This document shows, piece after piece, positions 8,859-17,179 of a stretch of 64,000 nucleotides of DNA. Within the stretch, counting starts at the first letter, position 1. Each line of letters starts with the position of its first letter. The notes beneath the pieces are model-generated. The model was not told the DNA's origin and searched no databases. It saw only the letters and a program-made list of their open reading frames with translations. The stretch covers positions 3,720,001 through 3,784,000 of the forward strand of contig OZ244173.1 of the NCBI GenBank assembly GCA_965216515.1, read 5' to 3'. A program made the translations under genes and the position numbers. Origin of the DNA: CAXMRP01 sp965216515. GTDB taxonomy: Bacteria; Pseudomonadota; Alphaproteobacteria; Rhizobiales; Afifellaceae.

Positions 8859-10082
8859 CTACGACCAGCCGCCGCCATAGGTGCGGTAAAAGATGTGCTG
8901 TCCGATCTTGTCGGTCTTTTTCATGCTGCGGGCCCAGCGCGGCCGCACATAGGTGGCGTGGTAGTGGGTTGCGTCACCCACCTCCGGCAGCCAGAGCTTG
9001 CCGCTGGTGACATCCTTGGCAACCCGCTTGGCCGTCTTCCAGGCCGCTTTCGACCGCACCACGTCGCGAATGCCGTCGCAGGCGAAGGAGAATTGGCAGC
9101 GGTTGCGCATTTTGCGGTTCTGGTACACCACCCCGCACACGGTGCTTGGATAAGCGGGATTTCGTACCCGGTTGAGGATCACCTGACCAACGGCCGCCTG
9201 GCCGGAGACCGGTTCGCCGCGGGCTTCGAAATAGATGCCCTGGGCCAGGCAGGCCTGCTGCTTGCGGCTCTTGGTGCTGCGCGGCAGCTTGTTTTTCATC
9301 CAGGCGTGCTGGTTTCCCGCACCGCGCTTACGCTTCCGGAGCCACTCCTTGACCTTGCGCGGTTCCGGGCGGGTCTTCGGCGGCTTGGCCGGCGCCTCGG
9401 CCAGAGACTTGCCTGTTCCCGTTCCGATCACAGCCTCAAACGGCGCATCGATACCATGTTCCGGCGGCGCATAAGCCACAAGCGTCCCGCCAGCCGGCGC
9501 CGCGGTCGGCTCGGTGCGTTTGACCGGCGCCGGCGTGATACTCGCCACCATTACCGGCGTGTCGGTTGCGATCACCGGCAACCGGAACGAAGCCGTGGCG
9601 ACGATGATATCCGGGTTGGCTGATCCGGGTTTCGCAAACGCCACTTTCGGCAAGTCCTTGTCATCGCGGGCGGAGAAAATGTCGTCCATTCGCCAAATTG
9701 TGCCCGAATGCGGAACGCTGTCCCTGGCGACCGCCGCCGGGCGGGTCATCAGCAGGTCGCCCTTGAAACCGCGATTGACCGTTTCCGGGCCGGTGGCCGG
9801 GCGCGGACCATCGACCGCGATTGTCGGGCCGCCGGGCGCCACAAAGCCGCCGAGACCGGCAACTGCGGCGTCCTCAAGGTGAAACGTTGCCCGGTGAATG
9901 GAGCCCTGCGGCGCGGCGACCATGTGCGCCTGCCAGCGATTCTCGCTGTTCACCGCCGACATCATGTCGGCCAGGTCCTGATAGGCTGTCTGGGAGGATG
10001 AAGCCACCAGGGCGCCAAGTGCGACAAGGCTGGCTGCGGGCGCGGATTTAACAAAACGCGGACGCGAAGAAACTCGACCCAT
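8859..10082 (-). CDS. SleB-like cell-wall hydrolase
   Basis: A 407-residue protein ending in a Hydrolase_2 (SleB) domain, predicted to be a lytic transglycosylase or related peptidoglycan hydrolase. The N-terminus has a basic start and a hydrophobic segment (SLVALGALVASSS) acting as an exported or anchored signal. Residues of about 40-250 are low complexity and variable; a basic linker precedes the domain at about 270-405. Domain features are QQACLAQGIYFEARGE (the glutamate is the expected catalytic residue), AVGQVILNRV, PSTVCGVVYQ, CQFSFACDG and ATHYHATYV. The 240 bases upstream hold no gene; a 7-bp hairpin lies at 10124-10143. Non-spore-formers use such enzymes in wall turnover. Confidence 0.85.
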   Translation of the reverse strand: MGRVSSRPRFVKSAPAASLVALGALVASSSQTAYQDLADMMSAVNSENRWQAHMVAAPQGSIHRATFHLEDAAVAGLGGFVAPGGPTIAVDGPRPATGPETVNRGFKGDLLMTRPAAVARDSVPHSGTIWRMDDIFSARDDKDLPKVAFAKPGSANPDIIVATASFRLPVIATDTPVMVASITPAPVKRTEPTAAPAGGTLVAYAPPEHGIDAPFEAVIGTGTGKSLAEAPAKPPKTRPEPRKVKEWLRKRKRGAGNQHAWMKNKLPRSTKSRKQQACLAQGIYFEARGEPVSGQAAVGQVILNRVRNPAYPSTVCGVVYQNRKMRNRCQFSFACDGIRDVVRSKAAWKTAKRVAKDVTSGKLWLPEVGDATHYHATYVRPRWARSMKKTDKIGQHIFYRTYGGGWS

Positions 10083-10322
10083 ATACGACGCACCCCACTC
10101 CTACAGCGTGTTTACTCATTCCAGGTCTGCAAGCAGGCAGACCGACCCGTCATCGGGATAAGGCCATATTAACGTTGACAAGCAGTTAACCGGGTTTGCA
10201 GGCCGCACGCCGTCGCGCATTGGCCGGTTCTTGGCTGAGCCGGGGTCCTTGTCGCGGCAGAATTTGGCCACACAATGACCCTGCGGTGACCGGTCGGTGG
10301 CACCAATCCGGCGCGGGCGGAA

Positions 10323-12983
10323 CTATTCCTGTGAAAGAGCCGCCTGGGCGGCAGCCAAACGCGCCACCGGCACACGGAAGGGCGAACAGGAGACATAGTC
10401 GAGGCCGACCGCCTCGCAGAACTTGATGGAATCGGGATCGCCGCCATGTTCGCCGCACAGGCCGAGTTTGAGGCTGTTGCGGGCCTTGCGGCCCTCGCGG
10501 CTGGCCACCCGGACGAGAATGCCGACCCCATCGATGTCCAGCGTGACAAAGGGATTTTTCTCCATAAGCCCCGATTCCTGATAGCTGCCGAGAAATCCGG
10601 CCGCATCATCGCGGGACACCCCGAACGTCGTCTGTGTCAGGTCGTTGGTGCCGAAAGAGAAGAACGCGGCGCTTTCGGCGATTTCCGATGCTCTGAGCGC
10701 CGCCCGCGGCAATTCGATCATGGTGCCGACCGAGTAGTTGACGGCCGGCGAGGCGGCGCCATTGAGGGCTGCCGCCGTTTCATCGACCACCGCTTTCACC
10801 CGGTCCAGTTCCTCTTTCATGGCGACCAGCGGCACCATGATTTCAGGCGCCACCGGTTCGCCCGTCAACCGGGCCGCCTCGGAGGCCGCTTCCAGGATCG
10901 CCCGCGTCTGCATCTCCGCTATCTCCGGATGGCTGATCAACAGCCGGCAACCGCGATGCCCCAGCATCGGATTGAGTTCGGTGAGCGCGATCACCCGCTC
11001 GCGCAGGCGCTTTTCCTCGACATTCATTGCCTTTGCCACTGCCGCGATTTCCTCATCCTCCTTGGGAAGGAATTCGTGGAGCGGCGGATCGAGCAGCCGG
11101 ATCGTCACCGGCAGCCCCTTCATGATCCGGAAAAGTTCGACAAAGTCGGCGCGTTGCACCGGCAACAGCTTTTCCAGCGCCTTGCGCCGGCCGCTGGAAT
11201 CCTCGGCAAGGATCATCTCGCGGACCGCCAATATGCGATCGGTGTCGAAAAACATGTGTTCGGTGCGGCACAGGCCGATCCCCTCCGCGCCGAATTCCCG
11301 GGCGGCCTTGGCGTCCGCCGGTGTTTCCGCATTTGTGCGCACGCGCATGCGACGGTGCCGGTCGGCCCAGCTCATCAGCGTCTCAAAATCACCGGTCAAC
11401 TCCGGCTGCAGCATCGGCACGGCGCCGTCGATGATTTCGCCCGATGCACCATCGATCGTAATCACGTCCCCGGGGCCGTAGCTGCGGCCCATGACGTTCA
11501 TCGTCTTGTTTTTGGCGTCGATCTTGACCGATCCAGCGCCGGAAACGCAGGGTTTTCCCATGCCGCGGGCGACGACAGCGGCATGGCTGGTCATGCCGCC
11601 CCGCGCCGTGAGAATACCCTTTGCAGCGACCATCCCGTGGATGTCTTCGGGACTTGTTTCCAGTCGCACGAGGATAACCGGCTTGCCGGAATTGGCCTCA
11701 TGCACGGCGTCATCGGATGTAAATACGATACCGCCTGTCGCCGCACCTGGTGAAGCCGGCAGGCCGCGGGCAATCGCCACTTTTTCCGCCTTTGGATCGA
11801 GCGTCGGATGCAGCAACTGGTCCAGAGAACTGGGTGCGATGCGCTTGACCGCCTCTTCTTCAGTGATGACCCCGTCGGCGACCAGGTCGACGGCGATTTT
11901 CAGAGCCGCTTTCGTGGTCCGCTTGCCCGCCCTCGTCTGCAACATCCACAAGGTGTTGTTTTCGACCGTGAATTCGACATCCTGCATATCGCGATAGTGG
12001 TGTTCCAATCGCTTGGCGATATCGTGGAACTGCTTGAAGGCCTCCGGCATTGCCGATTCCAGCGAAGGCGCGGTCGAGCCCGCCGCCTTGCGGGCCTTTT
12101 CCGTCAGATCCTGGGGCGTGCGGATGCCTGCCACGACATCCTCGCCCTGGGCATTGATGAGGAACTCGCCGTAGAGATCGTCCTCGCCGGTTGAAGGATT
12201 GCGCGTAAACGCGACGCCGGTGGCCGAGGTGTCGCCCATATTGCCGAACACCATCGCCTGAACGTTGACCGCCGTTCCCCAGGAGCGCGGGATATCATGC
12301 AATTCGCGGTAAGCGATGGCGCGGGCGCTCATCCACGATTTCATCACCGCCTCGATGGCGCCCCACAGCTGTTCGCGCGGATCTTGGGGAAAGGGATTGT
12401 CCTCCACCTCTTCCACCAGCGCCTTGTAGCGGTTGACAACGACCTGAAGATCGTCGGCGCTCATGTCGGTGTCCTGTCGATGGCCGCGCTTTTCGCGCTC
12501 GATTTCCAGGATCGATTCGAATTCGTGGTGGTCGATGCCGAGTACGACATCGGAATACATCTGGATAAAGCGCCGGTAGGAATCGAGCGCAAACCGGGTG
12601 TCGCTGCGTTTTGACAGTGCGCCGACCGTTTCATCGTTGAGGCCGAGATTGAGTACCGTGTCCATCATCCCCGGCATCGATGCCCGGGCACCGGAGCGGA
12701 CGGAGACCAGAAGAGGATCCGCGGGATCGCCAAAGCGTTTGCCGGTGATTTGGCCGATATGCCGCAGCGCCGCTTCCAGTTCCTCCTTCATGCCCGCCGG
12801 CAGGGTTTCGCCGCTGGTATAGTATGCGTTGCAGACCTCGGTTGTGATCGTGAAACCCGGTGGTACAGGCAGTCCGAGATTGGCCATCTCAGCGAGATTG
12901 GCACCCTTGCCGCCCAGAAGATCGCGCATGTCCGCAGCGCCTTCGGCTTTGCCGTCGCCGAATGTGTAGACCCATTTTGTCAT
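10323..12983 (-). CDS. ppdK: Pyruvate, phosphate dikinase
   Basis: An 886-residue enzyme interconverting pyruvate, ATP and phosphate with phosphoenolpyruvate, AMP and pyrophosphate. The start MTKWVYTFGDG at 12983 is the family's normal beginning. Domains in order: nucleotide-binding domain (GGKGANLAEMANLGLPVPPG; SGARASMPGMMDTVLNLGLN), the swivelling phosphohistidine domain with GGMTSHAAVVARGMGKPC (phospho-accepting H467), and the PEP/pyruvate TIM barrel (HRGCRLLISHPEIAEMQ) ending in GLCGEHGG with the catalytic cysteine C843. All key residues are present. It stands alone, 198 bases downstream of nadC on the same strand. No PPDK regulatory protein gene is in the window. Confidence 0.97.
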   Translation of the reverse strand: MTKWVYTFGDGKAEGAADMRDLLGGKGANLAEMANLGLPVPPGFTITTEVCNAYYTSGETLPAGMKEELEAALRHIGQITGKRFGDPADPLLVSVRSGARASMPGMMDTVLNLGLNDETVGALSKRSDTRFALDSYRRFIQMYSDVVLGIDHHEFESILEIEREKRGHRQDTDMSADDLQVVVNRYKALVEEVEDNPFPQDPREQLWGAIEAVMKSWMSARAIAYRELHDIPRSWGTAVNVQAMVFGNMGDTSATGVAFTRNPSTGEDDLYGEFLINAQGEDVVAGIRTPQDLTEKARKAAGSTAPSLESAMPEAFKQFHDIAKRLEHHYRDMQDVEFTVENNTLWMLQTRAGKRTTKAALKIAVDLVADGVITEEEAVKRIAPSSLDQLLHPTLDPKAEKVAIARGLPASPGAATGGIVFTSDDAVHEANSGKPVILVRLETSPEDIHGMVAAKGILTARGGMTSHAAVVARGMGKPCVSGAGSVKIDAKNKTMNVMGRSYGPGDVITIDGASGEIIDGAVPMLQPELTGDFETLMSWADRHRRMRVRTNAETPADAKAAREFGAEGIGLCRTEHMFFDTDRILAVREMILAEDSSGRRKALEKLLPVQRADFVELFRIMKGLPVTIRLLDPPLHEFLPKEDEEIAAVAKAMNVEEKRLRERVIALTELNPMLGHRGCRLLISHPEIAEMQTRAILEAASEAARLTGEPVAPEIMVPLVAMKEELDRVKAVVDETAAALNGAASPAVNYSVGTMIELPRAALRASEIAESAAFFSFGTNDLTQTTFGVSRDDAAGFLGSYQESGLMEKNPFVTLDIDGVGILVRVASREGRKARNSLKLGLCGEHGGDPDSIKFCEAVGLDYVSCSPFRVPVARLAAAQAALSQE

Positions 12984-13180
12984 TCCGTTCGCGCCTCGCC
13001 CTTCCGCCCGCGCCAAGGCTCCGATAGCCGCGTTCCCGGAAAATGCGCTCATCACCGTCGGCGGCCTGACCTTGACACGGCTGTATGTCGGCGAGTGCTA
13101 ACGCCTTCCCGTGCGTTGCACAACGTCTTTTGGCCGGGAGTGGGCTCACGGCGGTGAACGTTTGGGGATTAAAGCGAATT

Positions 13181-14050
13181 TCAGGTCGAAATCACGATAT
13201 CGAGACCAAGATCGAGGTTGGCCGCGGAGTGGGTGATCGCACCGCAGGACAGATAATCGACGCCGCTTTCGGCAATTGCCGCTGCCGTATCCAGCGTGAC
13301 ACCGCCGGACGCCTCCAGAATCACTTTGCCGCCGGCGATCGAAACGCCTTCCGCCAGCCTCTCCGGTGACATGTTGTCGAGCATGACAATGTCGGGTTTG
13401 GCGGTCAGCGCCTCGCGGAGCTGGTCGAGCGTGTCCACTTCCACTTCGATCTTTACCATGTGGCCGGCACGGGCGCGGGCACGCGATATCGCCGCGGCTA
13501 CGCCGCCGCATACCGCGATGTGATTGTCCTTGATCAGAATACCATCATCGAGCCCGAACCGGTGATTGAAGCCGCCGCCGCACGTCACGGCGTATTTCTG
13601 GAGAGCCCGGAGCCCGGGGATCGTCTTGCGGGTGCAGGTTATTTTCGCTTTCGTATGGGCGATCGCGGCAACCATCCGTGCTGTTGCGGAGGCCACGCCC
13701 GACAGATGGCCGAGAAAATTGAGCGCCACACGCTCCGCCGACAACAGGGTTCGGGCCGAACCGGCCAGTGTGCACACCGCCGCGCCGGCCGCCACCTCAT
13801 CGCCGTCGGCGACACAGCAGGTTAGCGTCAATCCGCCGCCAGCCTGATCGATTGTCTCCGCAACAAGCGGCAGCCCCGCGATGATCCCTGTTTCGCGGGC
13901 ATTGATTGTCGCCCGGGCTTGCGCATCCGGCGCGATCGTCGCCGCGGTTGTCAGGTCGCCGGCTCGCCCCAGATCCTCCGCGAGTGCATCGCCCACCGCC
14001 CGCTGGATCAGGTATCGGGGAATATCGGACATTACGGCGGCGCCTGTCAT
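13181..14050 (-). CDS. nadC: Nicotinate-nucleotide diphosphorylase (carboxylating)
   Basis: A 289-residue quinolinate phosphoribosyltransferase that turns quinolinate and PRPP into nicotinate mononucleotide with loss of CO2. Family signatures are EDLGRAGDLTT, NFLGHLSGVAS, the active-site run TRKTIPGLRALQKYAV, GGGFNHRFGLDDGILIKDNH, and near the end EASGGVTLDTAAAIAESGVD. The start at 14050 lies 3 bases beyond the nadB stop; an ATG at 14032 (MSDIPRYL) is an alternative. It is the third gene of nadA-nadB-nadC and is expected to share the operator upstream of nadA. Confidence 0.96.
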   Translation of the reverse strand: MTGAAVMSDIPRYLIQRAVGDALAEDLGRAGDLTTAATIAPDAQARATINARETGIIAGLPLVAETIDQAGGGLTLTCCVADGDEVAAGAAVCTLAGSARTLLSAERVALNFLGHLSGVASATARMVAAIAHTKAKITCTRKTIPGLRALQKYAVTCGGGFNHRFGLDDGILIKDNHIAVCGGVAAAISRARARAGHMVKIEVEVDTLDQLREALTAKPDIVMLDNMSPERLAEGVSIAGGKVILEASGGVTLDTAAAIAESGVDYLSCGAITHSAANLDLGLDIVIST

Positions 14051-14053
14051 GGC

Positions 14054-15655
14054 TCAAACAGCTTTCGCCAGCGCAACCGGCATCGCCGGCGCCAGATCGT
14101 CGAGCCGCATATAGGTGCGGTGCGTCTGCGCTTTGTCTGTGTCCGGACAGTCGCTGCGATAGTGTCCGCCGCGGCTTTCCGTACGTGACAGCGCGGCCCG
14201 TGTCACCAGTTTGCCGGCGATCAGGGCATTGCGCGCCTGCGGGCTTTGCGTTGCCTGCAAAAGCGTTTCGATTTCCGCAAGGGCGGTCTCAAGGCCGGCG
14301 CGGTTGCGCACAACACCCACATGTTGGCTCATGATCCTTCGTAGCAGACCGATGCTTTGTTCGTCGTGTTCCGGACTCTGCAATCCCCCCTCCGGCGCGT
14401 TGTCCGGCCAGCGCATGATCTTGTGGTTCGGCATGACCGCCTGGATATCCTCGGCGATGCGCGCCGCGAACACGACGGCCTCCAGAAGCGAATTGGAGGC
14501 AAGGCGATTGGCGCCGTGGGCGCCTGTCGACGCCACTTCGCCACAGGCCCAAAGCCCGGTGACCGACGACCGGCCGGCGCCATCGACATGCACGCCGCCC
14601 ATGTGATAGTGCGCCGCCGGTGCGATCGGGATCGGCACGCTTGTCGGATCGATACCGGCGGCCATGCACGCGCCGTATACGGTGGGGAATTCCTCCGGCA
14701 TGGCCGAACCGATGGCCTTGCGGCAATCCAGAAACGCGCCGCGGCCCGAATTGACGGCCTCCTGAACACCGCGTGCCACAATGTCGCGTGGTGCCAGTTC
14801 GCCATCGGGATGCAGTTCCAGCATGAAACGTTTGCCCGAACGATCGATGATATGGGCGCCTTCGCCGCGCAGCGCCTCGGTCGCCAGCGGTGCCGGGTCG
14901 ATCCCGGCATCGACCGCGGTCGGATGAAACTGAACAAATTCCGCATCGGCGATGGTGGCGCCAGCTCGCGCGGCGATCGCCATGCCTTCGCCGCGTGCTT
15001 CCGGCGGATTGGTCGTCACCGCATAAAGGTGCCCGATACCGCCGGTGCAAAGGACGATGGCTCGAGCCGCCATGTGCAACCGGTCGGAAAGGCCGCCCCG
15101 CCGGTCGCGGGCGACGAGGCCCGTCACAAAGCCGCCTTCGGTGACCACCCGCTCGGCCACGAACCCTTCCAGCACCTGAATGGAGGGTGTCTGCGCGACA
15201 CTTTGTTCCAGAACCGACATGATCGCCCGACCTGCCATGTCGCCGCGCACATGGACGATTCGCCGTTCCGAGTGCGCCGCTTCCCGGGAGAGCTTCAACG
15301 CGCCGTCCAGATCCCGGTCGAATGGCACGCCGTAATCCAGCAGGTCGTGGATCCGGTCCGCCGCTTCCGATGCCATCAGCCATGCAATTTTCTCGTCGAC
15401 GAGGCCGTCGCCTGCGGCAATCGTGTCGGCGACATGCTTGTCCACGGTGTCGCCGGGGCCGACCGCTGCCGCGATACCGCCCTGTGCCCAGGCCGACGAT
15501 GCGCCTTCGCCGACCGGGGCGGCGGTCAGGATCGTTACCGGACGCGGCGCCAGCTTCAGGGCACAAAAGAGGCCGGCAAGTCCGCCTCCGACGATAACCA
15601 CGTCGTCGATGCCTTGCCACGAACGCGGCGGGAAAGGGGATTCGGATTTTTGCAT
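14054..15655 (-). CDS. nadB: L-aspartate oxidase
   Basis: A 533-residue flavoprotein oxidising L-aspartate to iminoaspartate, the first step of de novo NAD synthesis. An FAD-binding dinucleotide fold opens the protein (VVIVGGGLAGLFCALKL at about residues 19-35), followed by SSAWAQGGIAAA, the succinate-dehydrogenase-like fold with FVQFHPTAV and ALRGEGAHIIDRSGKRFM, HYHMGGVHVD, and ANRLASNSLLEAVVFA. The C-terminal helical domain ends near RGGHYRSDCPD. It lies between nadA (88 bases upstream) and nadC (3 bases downstream). Confidence 0.96.
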   Translation of the reverse strand: MQKSESPFPPRSWQGIDDVVIVGGGLAGLFCALKLAPRPVTILTAAPVGEGASSAWAQGGIAAAVGPGDTVDKHVADTIAAGDGLVDEKIAWLMASEAADRIHDLLDYGVPFDRDLDGALKLSREAAHSERRIVHVRGDMAGRAIMSVLEQSVAQTPSIQVLEGFVAERVVTEGGFVTGLVARDRRGGLSDRLHMAARAIVLCTGGIGHLYAVTTNPPEARGEGMAIAARAGATIADAEFVQFHPTAVDAGIDPAPLATEALRGEGAHIIDRSGKRFMLELHPDGELAPRDIVARGVQEAVNSGRGAFLDCRKAIGSAMPEEFPTVYGACMAAGIDPTSVPIPIAPAAHYHMGGVHVDGAGRSSVTGLWACGEVASTGAHGANRLASNSLLEAVVFAARIAEDIQAVMPNHKIMRWPDNAPEGGLQSPEHDEQSIGLLRRIMSQHVGVVRNRAGLETALAEIETLLQATQSPQARNALIAGKLVTRAALSRTESRGGHYRSDCPDTDKAQTHRTYMRLDDLAPAMPVALAKAV

Positions 15656-15743
15656 GGGGATTCAAGCTTCCCGTGCCAACAGCAGCGGCAATGGTTGCAA
15701 TGATCGGCTGCCGGCCGCTCCGCCGTCGCCGACATGTCGTTGC

Positions 15744-16841
15744 CTACATCTTGAGGTTCACCATCCGCTCCACTGAACGCCGGGCGCGTTCCGCCATGTC
15801 CGCCGGGATGGTGACTTCTTCTTTCATGTGGACCAGCGAATCGAGGATTTTCGGAAGCTGGATGCGTTTCATGTGCGGGCAGAGATTGCACGGCCGGATA
15901 AAGTTCACATTCGGTGTCTCGCTTGCCACATTGTCGGCCATCGAGCATTCGGTGACCATCAGGACCTTAGCCGGTTGCCGATCTTTCACCCAATTGATCA
16001 TCTTCGCGGTCGAACCGGTAAAGTCGGCTTCCGAGATCACATCCTGCGGGCACTCCGGATGGGCGATGATTTTCAGACCCGGGTTGGCATCACGGTACGA
16101 CCGAAGCTCCGAGCCGGTAAACCGCTCATGGACTTCGCAGGCCCCGTGCCAGGCGATGATCTCAACTTCGGTCTGCGAGGCGACCCACATTGCCAGATAA
16201 CGGTCGGGCAGGAAGATGACCTTCGGCACGTTGAGACTTTCCACGATCTCCACGGCGTTGGACGAGGTGCAGCATATGTCGACCTCGGCTTTGACATCCG
16301 CCGACGTGTTGACATAGGCGACGACCGGAACGCCGGGATAGGTTTCGCGAAGCCGTCTGACATCCGCACCGGTGATCGATTCGGCCAGCGAACAGCCGGC
16401 GCGAAGATCGGGAATGAGGACGGTCTTGTCCGGTGCCAACAGTTTCGAGGTTTCCGCCATGAAATGCACACCGCACTGGACGATCACCTCGGCATCGGAC
16501 CGGGCCGCTTCCTGGGCCAGTTGCAGGGAATCGCCAACAAAGTCGGCAACACAATGATAAATATCCGGAGTCTGGTAATTGTGCGCCAGAATGACGGCGT
16601 TTCGAACGGTTTTCAGTTCGTTGATCGCCTTGATCGTCGGCGCAAAAACCGGCCATTCGATCTGCGGAATGAAGTCGGAAACCTTCTCATAAAGATGGGC
16701 CGTCGCCGCTGCCACCTCTTCGGTATAGGTGAGATCGGGCGCAGGAACGGCGGGAAAGCGGCCCGACGCAACCAATCCGCCGTCTGATGACGGATCGCCG
16801 GCCCGATCGCGATTGGTCTCGATAGTCGCAGCGATATTCAT
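15744..16841 (-). CDS. nadA: Quinolinate synthase
   Basis: A 365-residue [4Fe-4S] enzyme condensing iminoaspartate with dihydroxyacetone phosphate to quinolinate. The start MNIAATIETN at 16841 has GGGAG about 8 bases upstream and begins inside the leader just below the operator dyad; the frame stays open further upstream but reads through the operator. Cluster-ligand regions are VQCGVHFMAETSKLL, ICCTSSNAVEIVES and RPCNLCPHMKRI; other signatures are VILAHNYQTPDIY, FVGDSLQLA, HPECPQDV and TECSMADN. First gene of nadABC. Confidence 0.96.
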   Translation of the reverse strand: MNIAATIETNRDRAGDPSSDGGLVASGRFPAVPAPDLTYTEEVAAATAHLYEKVSDFIPQIEWPVFAPTIKAINELKTVRNAVILAHNYQTPDIYHCVADFVGDSLQLAQEAARSDAEVIVQCGVHFMAETSKLLAPDKTVLIPDLRAGCSLAESITGADVRRLRETYPGVPVVAYVNTSADVKAEVDICCTSSNAVEIVESLNVPKVIFLPDRYLAMWVASQTEVEIIAWHGACEVHERFTGSELRSYRDANPGLKIIAHPECPQDVISEADFTGSTAKMINWVKDRQPAKVLMVTECSMADNVASETPNVNFIRPCNLCPHMKRIQLPKILDSLVHMKEEVTIPADMAERARRSVERMVNLKM

Positions 16842-16860
16842 CGGATTCTCCCTCGTTCGG

Positions 16861-16895
16861 CTCCCTATTATGCTCATTTTGAGCATAATAGGGAG
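16861..16895. promoter_or_regulatory. NadQ-type operator of nadABC (35-bp dyad)
   Basis: A perfect 16-bp inverted repeat: CTCCCTATTATGCTCA at 16861-16876, TTT, then TGAGCATAATAGGGAG at 16880-16895. It lies 20-54 bases upstream of the nadA ATG, where a bound repressor would block transcription; TATTAT/CATAAT inside it could be the -10 element. The core TATGCTCA-n-TGAGCATA agrees with what I recall of the alphaproteobacterial NadQ recognition motif. A NadQ homologue is encoded at 31225-32241. Confidence 0.75.
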
Positions 16896-17121
16896 CAAAG
16901 AAGACCGGCAAAAAGCCGGCTGCCTCAACATAGGCATTGTGCGCCGTCTCTTCAAGCGGCAATGGTCAAGAATCATCAGCGAAATTTCGCGGTTTGCTTT
17001 CATCAGCCGGCTTGATGGGAAGGATCAAGAAAACTGTCTTTCACATTTCTTGCTGTCCGCTAGGGTGGATTGCGCGATTGCAAGCTGCCAGCGGAATGCC
17101 GGCGGGGGATGCCTTCCGGCG

Positions 17122-17158
17122 CCGGCATTGAACGTAGTCCGGCCCGGCATTGAACGTA
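17122..17158 (+). repeat. 15-bp direct repeat, 22-bp pitch
   Basis: CCGGCATTGAACGTA occurs at 17122-17136 and again at 17144-17158. The pitch of 22 bp is about two helical turns, so both copies face the same side of the DNA, 21 bases before the MFS start. A tandem operator or a local duplication are the two readings. Confidence 0.6.
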
Positions 17159-17179
17159 AGTGAAGAGGAACGGACGTCG

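Larger units (their letters stand above)
16842..17179. other. 338-bp intergenic control region, nadA / MFS carrier
   Basis: No gene is seen. It holds, from left to right, the nadA leader with its ribosome-binding site, the 35-bp NadQ-type dyad at 16861-16895, a 12-bp palindrome GCGAAATTTCGC at 16979-16990, and a 15-bp direct repeat at 17122-17158 just before the start of the divergent MFS gene. Both divergent promoters must be here. Confidence 0.7.

Noticed and set aside
10124..10143. Hairpin GGTCTGC / GCAGACC upstream of the SleB-like gene
   Set aside because: Seven-base stem without a T run and without a conserved riboswitch outline; not enough for a call.
14357..15703. Long open frame (448 codons) antisense to nadB
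   Set aside because: Covered by nadB on the other strand; composition rich in Arg/His/Gly without any motif.
16979..16990. Palindrome GCGAAATTTCGC in the nadA/MFS gap
   Set aside because: Same argument of chance frequency; noted within the region description only.
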